This document shows positions 32,584-41,190 of a stretch of DNA of 64,000 bases, piece by piece (within the stretch, counting starts at the first letter, position 1; each line of letters begins with the position of its first letter). The stretch comes from an uncultured Collinsella sp. (GTDB lineage Bacteria; Actinomycetota; Coriobacteriia; Coriobacteriales; Coriobacteriaceae), in the NCBI GenBank assembly GCA_958415525.1, contig CATYZE010000002.1, positions 62,001 through 126,000 on the forward strand. The letters run 5' to 3'. Made by a program: the position numbers and the translations under genes. The notes beneath the pieces are model-generated. The model was not told where the DNA came from and ran no database searches. It saw nothing but the letters and a program-made list of their open reading frames with translations.

Positions 32584-33102
32584 ATGGGCAATAAACGAGT
32601 CGTAGCCGATTCATCGCGCTGCATTGGGTGCCAAACCTGCATGGCAGCGTGTATCGAGGCACACGACATCCCCGGCAACATTGCCGCGCCGCGTCTGCGC
32701 GTGACGCGTACGTACGAGATCTCCGCACCGGTGGCTTGCCATCACTGCGAGGATGCCCCGTGCGCTAAGGCCTGCCCCACGGGCGCCTTGTTCTTTGATC
32801 CAAAGAACCATCGCATCGGCGTCAACGAGGACAACTGCATCGGCTGCAAGAGCTGCGTCATGGCCTGCCCCTTTGGCGCCGTGAGCGTGGCGACCACGCA
32901 GGTCCCCGTCTTGATGGGCGACGTGCGCGTGGGTTCGCAGACTAAGAGCTTCGTGCTCAAGTGCGACCTGTGTGTGGACCGTCCCGGCGGTCCGGCGTGT
33001 GCCGAGGCGTGTCCGACTAAGGGCCTCACCCTGGTAGACGAGGAGCGCCTGGCGGAGCTGACCGCCGAGCGTGCCCGCGCCACCATCGAAAACGAGGCGT
33101 AG
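32584..33102 (+). CDS. Four-cluster ferredoxin-like electron carrier (HycB/HydN type), copy 1
   Basis: A 172-residue soluble protein with Cys motifs for four [4Fe-4S] clusters: SRCIGCQTCMAAC, CHHCEDAPCAKACPTGA, DNCIGCKSCVMACPFGA and KCDLCVDRPGGPACAEACP. HycB/HydN proteins pass electrons between formate dehydrogenase H and the hydrogenase. The ATG at 32584 is chosen because it follows AGGAGGG and starts the family-like MGNKRVVADSSRC; the open frame extends upstream without similarity. Its place directly before fdhF suggests it is the dehydrogenase's own electron carrier. Confidence 0.88.
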   Translation: MGNKRVVADSSRCIGCQTCMAACIEAHDIPGNIAAPRLRVTRTYEISAPVACHHCEDAPCAKACPTGALFFDPKNHRIGVNEDNCIGCKSCVMACPFGAVSVATTQVPVLMGDVRVGSQTKSFVLKCDLCVDRPGGPACAEACPTKGLTLVDEERLAELTAERARATIENEA

Positions 33103-33178
33103 ACGGGCGGCCATACAGGCCCAACGATTGTCAAATACGTACCGATTAATCGGTAGCAGAGAAAGGAAGGAGGGTGTC

Positions 33179-35401
33179 ATGGAGAAGCATAAAGTGATCT
33201 GCCCGTATTGCGGCGCCGGTTGCCAGTTTAACCTCCTGGTTCAAAACGGCCAGGTCGTGGGTACCGAACCGCTCAACGGCATCACCAACCAAGGCGAGCT
33301 GTGCCTTAAGGGCATGAGCGGCTACGACTTCATCAACGACACCAAGATCTTGACTCCTCGCGTACTGCACCCGATGATCCGCCGCACTAAGGGCGCGGAT
33401 CTTGAGCGCGTAAGCTGGGACGAGGCACTGGATTTCACCGCATCTAAGATGCAGGCCATAATTGACGAATATGGTCCTAACGCTGTCATGACCACCGGCT
33501 CTTCGCGAGGCGGCGGCAATGAGGCGAACTACGTCATGCAGAAGTTTACGCGTGCGTGCATCGGCACCCACAGCGTAGACAACTGCGCCCGTACTTGACA
33601 CGGCCCTACTGTCCTCGGTCTGATGGACACGGTTGGTTCAGGTTGCATGTCATGCTCCATCCCCGGTATGGAGGATGCGGGCTGCATTTTCCTCTTCGGC
33701 TATAACCCTGCCGATTCGCACCCCATCGTCGCAAGGCGTATCGTGCGAGCCAAAGAAAAGGGTTGCAAGATCATCGTCGCCGACCCGCGCCATATAGAAA
33801 CTGCGCGTATCGCCGACATCTACCTTCCGATCAAGAACGGTTGCAATGTCGCGTTCCTCAACGCCTTTGCCAACTGCTTGGTCAACGATGGCCTCTACGA
33901 CAAGGAATTCGTCGCCGAGCATACGAACGGCTTTGACGAGTGGTGGGAGACCATCAAGAACTACACTCCCGAATCCGTACAGGACATCACGGGTGTCGAG
34001 CCCGCGCTGATCCACCAAGCTGCCGAGATGTACGCCACGGCGAAGCCCTCTGCCATCATTGGCTGGGGCATGGGCGTGTGCCAGCAGAAGCAGAACCTGA
34101 AGACGGTGCACACCATCGCCTCCATTGCCTGCGTTGCCGGCCAGATCGGCAAACCCAACTCCGGCCTCGCGCCCGTGCGTGGTCAGAACAACGTCCAGGG
34201 CTCCTGCGATATGGGCATGCTGCCCAACCTGTACCCTGGCTACCAAAAAGTCACCGACCCCGCCGCGCGTGCCAAGTTTGCCAAGGCTTGGGGCGTGCCC
34301 GAGGAAAAGCTCCCGCTCGAGGAGGGCTATAAGCTCACCGACCTGGGCCACCTGGTCGACGAGGGTAAGGTGCACTGCTTCTACAACTACGGCGAGGACC
34401 CGGTGCAGACCGAGCCCGATTCGGCCGGTATGCGCAAGACGCTCTCCGAGCTGGATCTGTTCATTTGCCAGGACATCTTTATGACGCAGACGACCATGCT
34501 CGCCGACGTCATCCTGCCCGCTACCTCTTGGGGCGAGCACGAGGGTGTCTTTACCGCCTCTGACCGTAGCTTCCAGCACTTCGACGCCGCGGTGCCGCCC
34601 AAGGGCGAGTGCCGCCACGACTGGGAGATCTTCGCGGACCTGTCCACGCGCATGGGCTACCCCATGCACTACGACAACACCGAGCAGATCTGGAACGAGT
34701 GCATTAGCCTGTGCCCCAACTTTGTGGGCGCGACCTACGAGAAGATGGCTCCCGAGGGCGGTTACGCCCAGTGGCCGGTCAAGAGCACCGATGTGAACGA
34801 CCATGGCACGGCCGACATGTTCGCCGGTGGCAAGTTCACCACCAAGGACGGCCGCGCCAACCTGATGGCGCATGACTGGGAGGCGCCCTCCGAGCTTCCC
34901 GACGATGAGTACCCGCTCATCCTGTGCACCGTCCGTGAGGTTGGCCACTACAGCTGCCGTTCGATGACTGGCAACTGCAAGACGCTGGCGCTGCTTGCCG
35001 ACGAGCCCGGCTTTGTCCGCATGAATCCCGCGGACGCCCAGGCGCGCGGTATCAAGAACGGCGACATCGTCTCGATTCACAGCCGCCGCGGCCAGGTATA
35101 CAGCCGCGCCGACGTGAGCGACCGTATCAACAAGGGCACGGTCTATATGACCTACCAGTGGTGGATCGGTAAGTGCAACGAGCTGACCATGCACAAGGTC
35201 GACCCGGTCTCGCACACGCCCGAGGACAAGTTCTCCGCCTGCCAGGTCGATCCAATCGCCGACCAGGTCTGGGCCGAGGGCGAAGTCGAGCGTCAGTACA
35301 CCGAGCTCAAGCAGGCTCTGGTGGACGCCGCCGCTCCCCAGGATGTTGAGCCCGGCGCCGCCAAGTTCGACGACGAGACGCACGTGAATCAAATCGTGTA
35401 G
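33179..35401 (+). CDS. fdhF: Formate dehydrogenase H, selenocysteine-containing (Sec140)
   Basis: Oxidises formate to CO2 and passes electrons to the Hyf hydrogenase. The frame from ATG 33179 (GGAAGGAGGG upstream) meets TGA at 33596-33598, exactly codon 140, the Sec position of E. coli FdhF. The context NCART-Sec-HGPTV matches the E. coli NCARV-Sec-HGPSV site, and reading continues to 35401, 740 residues in all (E. coli: 715). The N-terminus binds a [4Fe-4S] cluster through Cys8, Cys11, Cys15 and Cys42. The bis-MGD-binding motif FGYNPADSHPIVA follows. No signal peptide, so cytoplasmic. It needs MobA, ModABC, SelA/B/D and tRNA-Sec, all encoded in this window. Confidence 0.95.
33596..33629 (+). 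promoter_or_regulatory. SECIS element of fdhF
   Basis: Downstream of the UGA, TGTCC (33610-33614) pairs with GGACA (33625-33629) around a loop TCGGTCTGAT. The GGUCU in the loop matches the SelB-binding apex of the E. coli fdhF SECIS. Confidence 0.85.
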
Positions 35402-35422
35402 TCCCGTTCTCGTTGGCTTTTT

Positions 35423-35457
35423 GGGCCGGGCGTCCCGTACGTTCGGGAGCCCGGCCC
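35423..35457 (+). terminator. Strong hairpin between fdhF and the next gene (attenuator or processing site)
   Basis: GGGCCGGGC (35423-35431) pairs with GCCCGGCCC (35449-35457), with a further CCCG/CGGG stem inside. It is followed by GTTATTTTG, a poor T-run, so termination would be partial at best. Confidence 0.5.
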
Positions 35458-35479
35458 GTTATTTTGAAAGGAAGTGGGG

Positions 35480-36097
35480 ATGAACCGCTTCATCGACATC
35501 AACCCGGAGAGGTGCATCGGCTGCGGAACATGTCAGTCCGCCTGTGCCGACGCCCACCGGATGCAGGGTCTTCAGGATACGCCGCGCCTGGCGCTCGTGA
35601 AGACCGGCGGTATTTCGGCCGCCCTTGCCTGCCACCATTGCGAGGGTGCCCCCTGCGCCGAGGTTTGCCCGGTGAATGCCATCGAGCACGATGGCGACCG
35701 CATCCACGTCAAGGAGCAGGAGTGCATCGGGTGCAGGCTGTGCGCCATCGCGTGCCCCTTCGGAGCCATCCATCCCGATGGCACGTCTATCGCCGGTGTC
35801 GCAGGCATGTGCGACCCGACGCCTTCGTATCCCAAGTCCCTGAGCAGCCTGCTTACGTGGGCTCCCGGCCAGTACACCTGCGCTGTCAAGTGCGACCTGT
35901 GCGCCTTCGATCCGGACGGCCCGCATTGTGTGGCGGCGTGCCCCACCAAGGCGCTGACCGTCATGGGCGGCGCGGCCGATCGCGAGCTCGACGAGGCCAA
36001 GCGCCTGCGCTCGATCGAAAACGGTCCGGCCGTCGACGCTACCGCTGTGGCCCAGGGCCTGTCCGAGAAAGCAGAAGGGAGCGTAAACAATGGATAG
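35480..36097 (+). CDS. Four-cluster ferredoxin-like hydrogenase subunit (HyfA/HycB type), copy 2
   Basis: A 205-residue protein with four [4Fe-4S] Cys groups: ERCIGCGTCQSAC, CHHCEGAPCAEVCP, QECIGCRLCAIACPFGA and KCDLCAFDPDGPHCVAACP. It is close in design to the protein at 32584, with a longer insert between the third and fourth groups. Position first in the hyf cluster suggests it is HyfA, the link between FdhF and the hydrogenase. The ATG at 35480 follows GAAAGGAAG; a GTG two codons earlier is also in frame. It overlaps hyfB by 8 bases. Confidence 0.87.
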   Translation: MNRFIDINPERCIGCGTCQSACADAHRMQGLQDTPRLALVKTGGISAALACHHCEGAPCAEVCPVNAIEHDGDRIHVKEQECIGCRLCAIACPFGAIHPDGTSIAGVAGMCDPTPSYPKSLSSLLTWAPGQYTCAVKCDLCAFDPDGPHCVAACPTKALTVMGGAADRELDEAKRLRSIENGPAVDATAVAQGLSEKAEGSVNNG

Positions 36098-38108
36098 CAT
36101 GACGCTGTTTATCGCATCGCTTGCCGTCTCGTGCATCGGTGCGCTCGCCTCGGTTCTGCTGATCAAGGCCGATAACGCCGCCAAGACCGCCGGCTGCCTT
36201 ATCGGCGCCGTCGCCGCGGTGCTTTCGTTTGTGGCCGGTATCCAGGCCGTGCTGGGCGATGTCACGTCGGTCGACACCATCGTGTTCTTCCCGTTTGCCC
36301 ATTTCCAGCTGCTGCTCAATCAGCTGTCCGGCCTGTTCGTGGCGCTCATCTCGGTGCTCGCGTTTGCCGGTTCGATCTACGGTCTCAACTACTTTGATGA
36401 GTACCCGGGCAAAAAGGGCCGCGCCGGCTTCTTCTTTAACACCTTCGTGGCGTCCATGATGCTCGTCATCACCGCCGACAACGTGTTTTGGTTCTTGGTC
36501 GCCTTTGAGCTCATGTCGCTGACCTCGTACTTCCTGGTCGTGATCGAGGAGAACGAGAACTCCATCCATGGCGGTTGGCTCTACTTTGTGATCGCGCACG
36601 TGGGCTTTGTGCTCATCATGGCGAGCTTCCTCACCATGACCAACTTCGCCGGTGGCTCGTTTGCCTTTGCGGATTTCCGTGCTACGCAGTTTAGCCCCGC
36701 GGTCGCATCCGTATGCTTCGTGCTCGCCTTCTTTGGCTTTGGCGCCAAGGCCGGTATCATCCCGCTGCACGGCTGGCTGCCCAAGGCACATCCCGAGGCG
36801 CCGTCCAACGTGAGTGCCCTCATGTCCGGTGGCATGATCAAGATCGGTATCTTCGGCATCCTCAAGGTGGGCCTCGACCTGCTCTCCGCCTCGGGCGTTC
36901 AGGTCTGGTGGGGCCTTATGGTCATGGTCTTCGGTGCGATCTCGTCGGTCCTCGGCGTGGCCTTCGCCCTGCAGGAGCATGACATCAAGCGCCTGCTGGC
37001 CTATCACTCCGTCGAGAACATCGGCATCATTCTGCTCGGCGTCGGCGCCTCCATGGCCGCCATGGCGCTCGACTCGGTCGGCATCGCCGTCCTGGCTCTG
37101 ATGGCCGCCCTCTACCACACGTTTAACCACGCGATGTTTAAGGGCGAGCTGTTCTTGGGCGCCGGTGCGCTGCTGTACTCCACGGGTACGCGCAATATGG
37201 AGAAGATGGGCGGCCTGTTCCGTCGTATGCCGGCAACGGCCATCTGCTTCCTCGTTGGCGCGCTTGCCATCTCGGCCATCCCGCCCTTCAACGGCTTTGT
37301 GTCCGAGTGGTTTACCTACCAGTCGTTGTTTAACGCCGCTATGCAGGGCGACAAGGCCGTCATGATCGTGGCCGTGTTCGCTGCCGTCGCGCTTGCCATT
37401 ACCGGCGCGCTGGCCGTCACGTGCTTCGTCAAGGCCTATGGCGTCTCCTTTGCCTCCGCGCCCCGCTCCGAGGCCGCGGCCAATGCCAAGGAGGTTCCCG
37501 CCCCCATGGTGTTTGCGCAGGGCCTGCTCGCGGCCATCTGCGTCGTGCTGGGCATTGGCGCTCCCGTGATCGCTCCCGTGCTGGTCGATGTCGCCGCGTC
37601 CGTGCTGCATCCGTACGGTGGCGTGTTTGCCGCCGAGGGTATGGAGCTCATGAACCAGTACTCCGGCGCTGCCACCTCCACGCCCGCGATCGCCATTGCG
37701 CTCGTGGTGCTCGTCGGCCTTGCCTGCGGTTTCCGTAAGCTCAAGACGGTCGGCAAGGTGCAGAAGTCCCAGCCGTGGGCATGCGGCTATGCTCCCAACG
37801 AGCATATGCCCGTCGTCGCCACGACCTTCGCTTCCGAGGTCTCTTGGTTTATGCAGCCCCTCTACACGCTGCGCGACCGCTGCACGGCCATCTGCTGGTC
37901 CATCGCCCACTTCTTCCAGAAGCTCACCGGCGTGGCCGAGGCCGTGGAGCCCGTGCCCGACAAGGTTCTCGTCGATGCCCCGCATAAGGGTGTCGAGAAG
38001 CTCGCCGACCTCGCGACCAAGCTCGAGGGTGGCAACTACAGCATCTATATCTGCTACATCGTCGCGGCGCTCGTGGTGTTCCTCGTGCTCGCCGTCAAAA
38101 TGGGTTAA
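36090..38108 (+). CDS. hyfB: Hydrogenase-4 membrane subunit HyfB (NuoL/antiporter-like)
   Basis: A 672-residue polytopic membrane protein of the NuoL/M/N and Mrp antiporter family, the same length as E. coli HyfB. Conserved charged residues of the proton path are visible in FELMSLTSYFLV (Glu) and GAKAGIIPLHGWLPKAHPEAPSNVSALMSG (Lys, His). Later helices include LLAYHSVENIG and FNHAMFKGELFLGAG. It probably contributes to proton translocation coupled to hydrogen formation. Confidence 0.92.
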   Translation: MDSMTLFIASLAVSCIGALASVLLIKADNAAKTAGCLIGAVAAVLSFVAGIQAVLGDVTSVDTIVFFPFAHFQLLLNQLSGLFVALISVLAFAGSIYGLNYFDEYPGKKGRAGFFFNTFVASMMLVITADNVFWFLVAFELMSLTSYFLVVIEENENSIHGGWLYFVIAHVGFVLIMASFLTMTNFAGGSFAFADFRATQFSPAVASVCFVLAFFGFGAKAGIIPLHGWLPKAHPEAPSNVSALMSGGMIKIGIFGILKVGLDLLSASGVQVWWGLMVMVFGAISSVLGVAFALQEHDIKRLLAYHSVENIGIILLGVGASMAAMALDSVGIAVLALMAALYHTFNHAMFKGELFLGAGALLYSTGTRNMEKMGGLFRRMPATAICFLVGALAISAIPPFNGFVSEWFTYQSLFNAAMQGDKAVMIVAVFAAVALAITGALAVTCFVKAYGVSFASAPRSEAAANAKEVPAPMVFAQGLLAAICVVLGIGAPVIAPVLVDVAASVLHPYGGVFAAEGMELMNQYSGAATSTPAIAIALVVLVGLACGFRKLKTVGKVQKSQPWACGYAPNEHMPVVATTFASEVSWFMQPLYTLRDRCTAICWSIAHFFQKLTGVAEAVEPVPDKVLVDAPHKGVEKLADLATKLEGGNYSIYICYIVAALVVFLVLAVKMG

Positions 38109-38120
38109 GGAGGGGAGAGC

Positions 38121-39047
38121 ATGAACAACATCGTACTTGCCGTTCTGCAGGGCGTGGTCGTCATGGCCGTTGCGCCGTTCTTCTCCGGCCTCGGCCGCGT
38201 GATCCGCGCCAAGATGCATAACCGTCGCGGACCGAGCATCATGCAGGACTACCGCGACATCGCAAAGCTCTTTGCGCGCCCCGAGTCCCAAAGCGAAGAT
38301 GCGAGCTTCGCGCTTCGCATCATGCCGCCGCTGTTCTTTGCCGTCGCCTTTATGCTCGCGATGGGCCTGCCGCTCTTTACGGCACAAAGCCCCATTCCGG
38401 TCTTTGGTGACGCCATCACCATCATGTATAGCCTGGCGCTCGCCCGCTTCTTCTTCGCCCTCTGCGGCGTCGATTCCTCCAATGCCTACGCCGGCATCGG
38501 TGGCGTCCGCGAGCTGCTCATGAGCGTGCTCATCGAGCCCTCCATGCTGCTGGCACTGTTCGCCGCCGCCCTTGTGTGCGGCTCCACCGACATCGCCACT
38601 ATGGGCCAGCACATCATGACGGGCGCCGTCGACGCGCCGGTCGCCGTGATCCTTGCCGGCATCGCCTTTGCCGTTGCCTGCTATATGGAGCTGGGCAAGC
38701 TGCCGTTTGACCAGGCCGAGGCCGAGCAGGAGCTTCAGGAGGGCCCGCTTGCCGAGCTTTCCGGTCCGTCGCTTGCCATGGCCAAGCTCGCCATGTCCAT
38801 GAAGCAGGTCCTTGTCGTCGCCTGGTTCTGCGCGATCTTCGTCCCCTGGGGCGAGCCTGCTACCATCGGCGCCGCGGCCGTACTGGGAGCCGTCGTGTTC
38901 CTCGTGAAGTGCCTCATCGACTTTGTGATCTGCGGCGTGATCGAGAACTCCTGCTCGCGCTCGCGCTTTAAGGTGCTTGGCAACCAGACCTGGATCGTCG
39001 TGGGCATCGCCGTCCTGGCGTTTGTCTTCGTGGTCGTCGGCGTGTAG
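38121..39047 (+). CDS. hyfC: Hydrogenase-4 membrane anchor HyfC/HycD (NuoH-like)
   Basis: A 308-residue membrane protein homologous to complex I NuoH, forming the junction between the hydrogenase arm and the membrane. Family motifs: RAKMHNRRGPSIMQDYRDIAKLF near the N-terminus, GVDSSNAYAGIGGVRELLMS and the acidic loop KLPFDQAEAEQELQEG. About eight hydrophobic helices. It lies 12 bases from hyfB, with AAGGAGGGG before the ATG. Confidence 0.92.
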   Translation: MNNIVLAVLQGVVVMAVAPFFSGLGRVIRAKMHNRRGPSIMQDYRDIAKLFARPESQSEDASFALRIMPPLFFAVAFMLAMGLPLFTAQSPIPVFGDAITIMYSLALARFFFALCGVDSSNAYAGIGGVRELLMSVLIEPSMLLALFAAALVCGSTDIATMGQHIMTGAVDAPVAVILAGIAFAVACYMELGKLPFDQAEAEQELQEGPLAELSGPSLAMAKLAMSMKQVLVVAWFCAIFVPWGEPATIGAAAVLGAVVFLVKCLIDFVICGVIENSCSRSRFKVLGNQTWIVVGIAVLAFVFVVVGV

Positions 39048-39062
39048 GAGAAGGGAGAAACA

Positions 39063-40520
39063 ATGTCATTCGCAGTCAGTCTGTCCCTTCTCGGCTTGGT
39101 CGCTATCGCGGCCCCGATGGTGGCCTCGGTGCTTGTCGCCCTGTTCCCCCGTCCGTACGCCAAGTGGTTCAGCGTCTTGGGTGCTGCCGTCTCGACGGTG
39201 TGCACCATCGCCCTCGCCGCGAACTTCGCCGGCGCCGGCATGCCCGATACGCAGGTCCCCCTGATCTCGTTTGGGCAGACCCTCGTCATGGGCTTCACCT
39301 TCGATCGCATGAGCACGCTGCTCGCGCCCGCCTTCGTGGGCATCGGCCTGCTCGTCGTGATCTACTCGATTCCCTATATGAGCGAGAACAACCGTGAGCA
39401 CCCCGATGCGCCGCGCCGTCGCTTCTATGCGTACCTCGCGACCTTTATCGGTGCCATGGCCGGTCTTGTGTACAGCTCGACCCTGCTGGGCCAGCTCGTG
39501 TTCTTTGAGATCACGGGCGCGTGCTCTTGGGGCCTTATCAGCTACTACATGAGCCCCACCGCCAAGAAGGCCGGCATGAAGGCCCTCATTATCACGCATA
39601 TCGGCGCGCTCGGCCTGTACCTGGGTGCCGCTATCGTGTTCGCCCATACCGGTACCTTCGCCATCACCGCGATTGCCGGTCTGGACTCTAACCTTAAGGC
39701 CATCGTCCTTTTGCTCGTGCTGTTTGCGGCCTGGGCAAAGTCCGCGCAGGTGCCTATGTACATGTGGCTGCCTTCGGCCATGGAGGCCCCCACGCCCGTC
39801 TCGGCTTACCTGCACGGCGCCTCGATGGTTAAGGTCGGTGTGTGCGTGTTCGCCCGCGCCCTCGTCTCTGCCGGCGACGTGCCCGAGATTGTGGGCTGGG
39901 TCGCCGTCATCGACGCCATGGTCACCATGCTCTTTGGCTTCCTCATGTACCTGCCGCAAAAGGACATGAAGCGCCTGCTGGCGTTCTCCACGATCGCCCA
40001 GCTCTCCTACGTGTTCTTTGGCCTGGGCCTTTCGGTCTTTGGCAGCCAGCTCGCCTTTGACGGCGCGGTCTGCCATATCTTTAACCACGCGTTTGCCAAG
40101 ACCCTGTTCTTCCTGATCGCCGGCTCGTTCTCTTTTACGCTCGGTACGCGTATGCTGCCCAAGCTGCGCGGCATCGTAAAGAAGTACCCGATCTCGGGTG
40201 TGGGCTTTGGTGTCGCGGCGCTCGCCATTGCCGGCGTGCCGCCTATGAACACGTTCTTCTCGAAGTTCCAGATCATCGCCGGCGGCTTCTCCGTCGGTGC
40301 CGGCAACGTCGCGATCTTGGTACTCGTGTGCATCATGGTCGCCGAGACCGTCGCCACCTTCGCCTGGTTCCTCAAGTGGATGGGCTATTGCCTGCCCGGT
40401 GAGCCCAGCGAAGAGGTCGCCGCGGGAGCCCCGCTCCCCAAGGCGATGGCATTCGTGTTCATCGTGCTCATCATCATGGTCATCGTCAGCGGCCCGCTTT
40501 CGGCCAGCTGGATCGGTTAG
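39063..40520 (+). CDS. hyfD: Hydrogenase-4 membrane subunit HyfD (NuoM/N-like)
   Basis: A 485-residue antiporter-like subunit; key residues appear in FFEITGACSWGLISYYMSP (Glu) and WAKSAQVPMYMWLPSAMEAPTPVSAYLHGASMVK (Lys). FHL-1 (Hyc) has only one such subunit, so HyfD together with HyfB and HyfF marks a Hyf-type (FHL-2) complex with three antiporter-like subunits and more proton-pumping potential. Confidence 0.92.
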   Translation: MSFAVSLSLLGLVAIAAPMVASVLVALFPRPYAKWFSVLGAAVSTVCTIALAANFAGAGMPDTQVPLISFGQTLVMGFTFDRMSTLLAPAFVGIGLLVVIYSIPYMSENNREHPDAPRRRFYAYLATFIGAMAGLVYSSTLLGQLVFFEITGACSWGLISYYMSPTAKKAGMKALIITHIGALGLYLGAAIVFAHTGTFAITAIAGLDSNLKAIVLLLVLFAAWAKSAQVPMYMWLPSAMEAPTPVSAYLHGASMVKVGVCVFARALVSAGDVPEIVGWVAVIDAMVTMLFGFLMYLPQKDMKRLLAFSTIAQLSYVFFGLGLSVFGSQLAFDGAVCHIFNHAFAKTLFFLIAGSFSFTLGTRMLPKLRGIVKKYPISGVGFGVAALAIAGVPPMNTFFSKFQIIAGGFSVGAGNVAILVLVCIMVAETVATFAWFLKWMGYCLPGEPSEEVAAGAPLPKAMAFVFIVLIIMVIVSGPLSASWIG

Positions 40521-40533
40521 GAGGTAGAACGAC

Positions 40534-41187
40534 ATGGGTTATTCGATCGTCAACATCCTTGGCGGCCTTCTGATCGTCACGTCCACCATGGTGGTCATTT
40601 CCAAGAACATTAAGCACTCCATCCGCTGGTATGCGGTGCAGTCGCTGGTGCTCGTGGGCCTGCTCGCCACGCTCGGTGTCACCACCGGCGCGCAGGAGCT
40701 CCTTATGTGGGCGGGTTCGGCCTTTATCACCAAGGTCGTCCTGGTCCCGTACATTCTCAACCGCGCGTACAAGAAGATGGGCGAGCCGAGCGACGCTTCG
40801 CTGGCTGCCGGCATTAAGCCCGCATGGGCCATCTGCATCATCGCCGTCGAGGTCGCCATCTGCTTTGCCGTCGTGACGCAGATCAGCCTGCCCACGGCCG
40901 AGGTCGCAACGCCCGCGCTCGCCATCAGCTTTGCCCACTTCTTTGTTGGCCTGACCTGCATCATCTCGCAGCGCAACATCATGAAGCAGATCTTTGGCTA
41001 CTGCCTCATGGAAAACGGCAGCCACGTGACGCTGGCGCTCCTTGCGCCCACCGCTCCCGAGATCATCGAGATCGGTATCGCCACCGACGCCATCTTTGCC
41101 GTCATCATCATGTCCATCGTCGTGCGTCGCATTTGGGAAGACTCCCATTCGCTCGATTCGCGCGACCTGTCCGAGCTGAGGGGGTAG
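40534..41187 (+). CDS. hyfE: Hydrogenase-4 membrane subunit HyfE
   Basis: A 217-residue membrane protein with six to seven helices, matching E. coli HyfE in size. HyfE looks like a fusion of a NuoK-like part with additional helices; SFAHFFVGLTCIISQRNIMKQIFGYCLMENG contains the conserved Glu in its last helix. It is absent from Hyc complexes and so supports the Hyf-type call. Confidence 0.9.
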   Translation: MGYSIVNILGGLLIVTSTMVVISKNIKHSIRWYAVQSLVLVGLLATLGVTTGAQELLMWAGSAFITKVVLVPYILNRAYKKMGEPSDASLAAGIKPAWAICIIAVEVAICFAVVTQISLPTAEVATPALAISFAHFFVGLTCIISQRNIMKQIFGYCLMENGSHVTLALLAPTAPEIIEIGIATDAIFAVIIMSIVVRRIWEDSHSLDSRDLSELRG

Positions 41188-41190
41188 TTC

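Noticed and set aside
33596..33598. fdhF split into two genes
   Set aside because: Codon 140 is the known Sec site and the SECIS loop matches E. coli fdhF.
36039..38612. 857-codon minus-strand frame opposite hyfB and hyfC
   Set aside because: His/Asp/Gly/Arg-rich antisense shadow of two membrane proteins; spans two genes and an intergenic gap.
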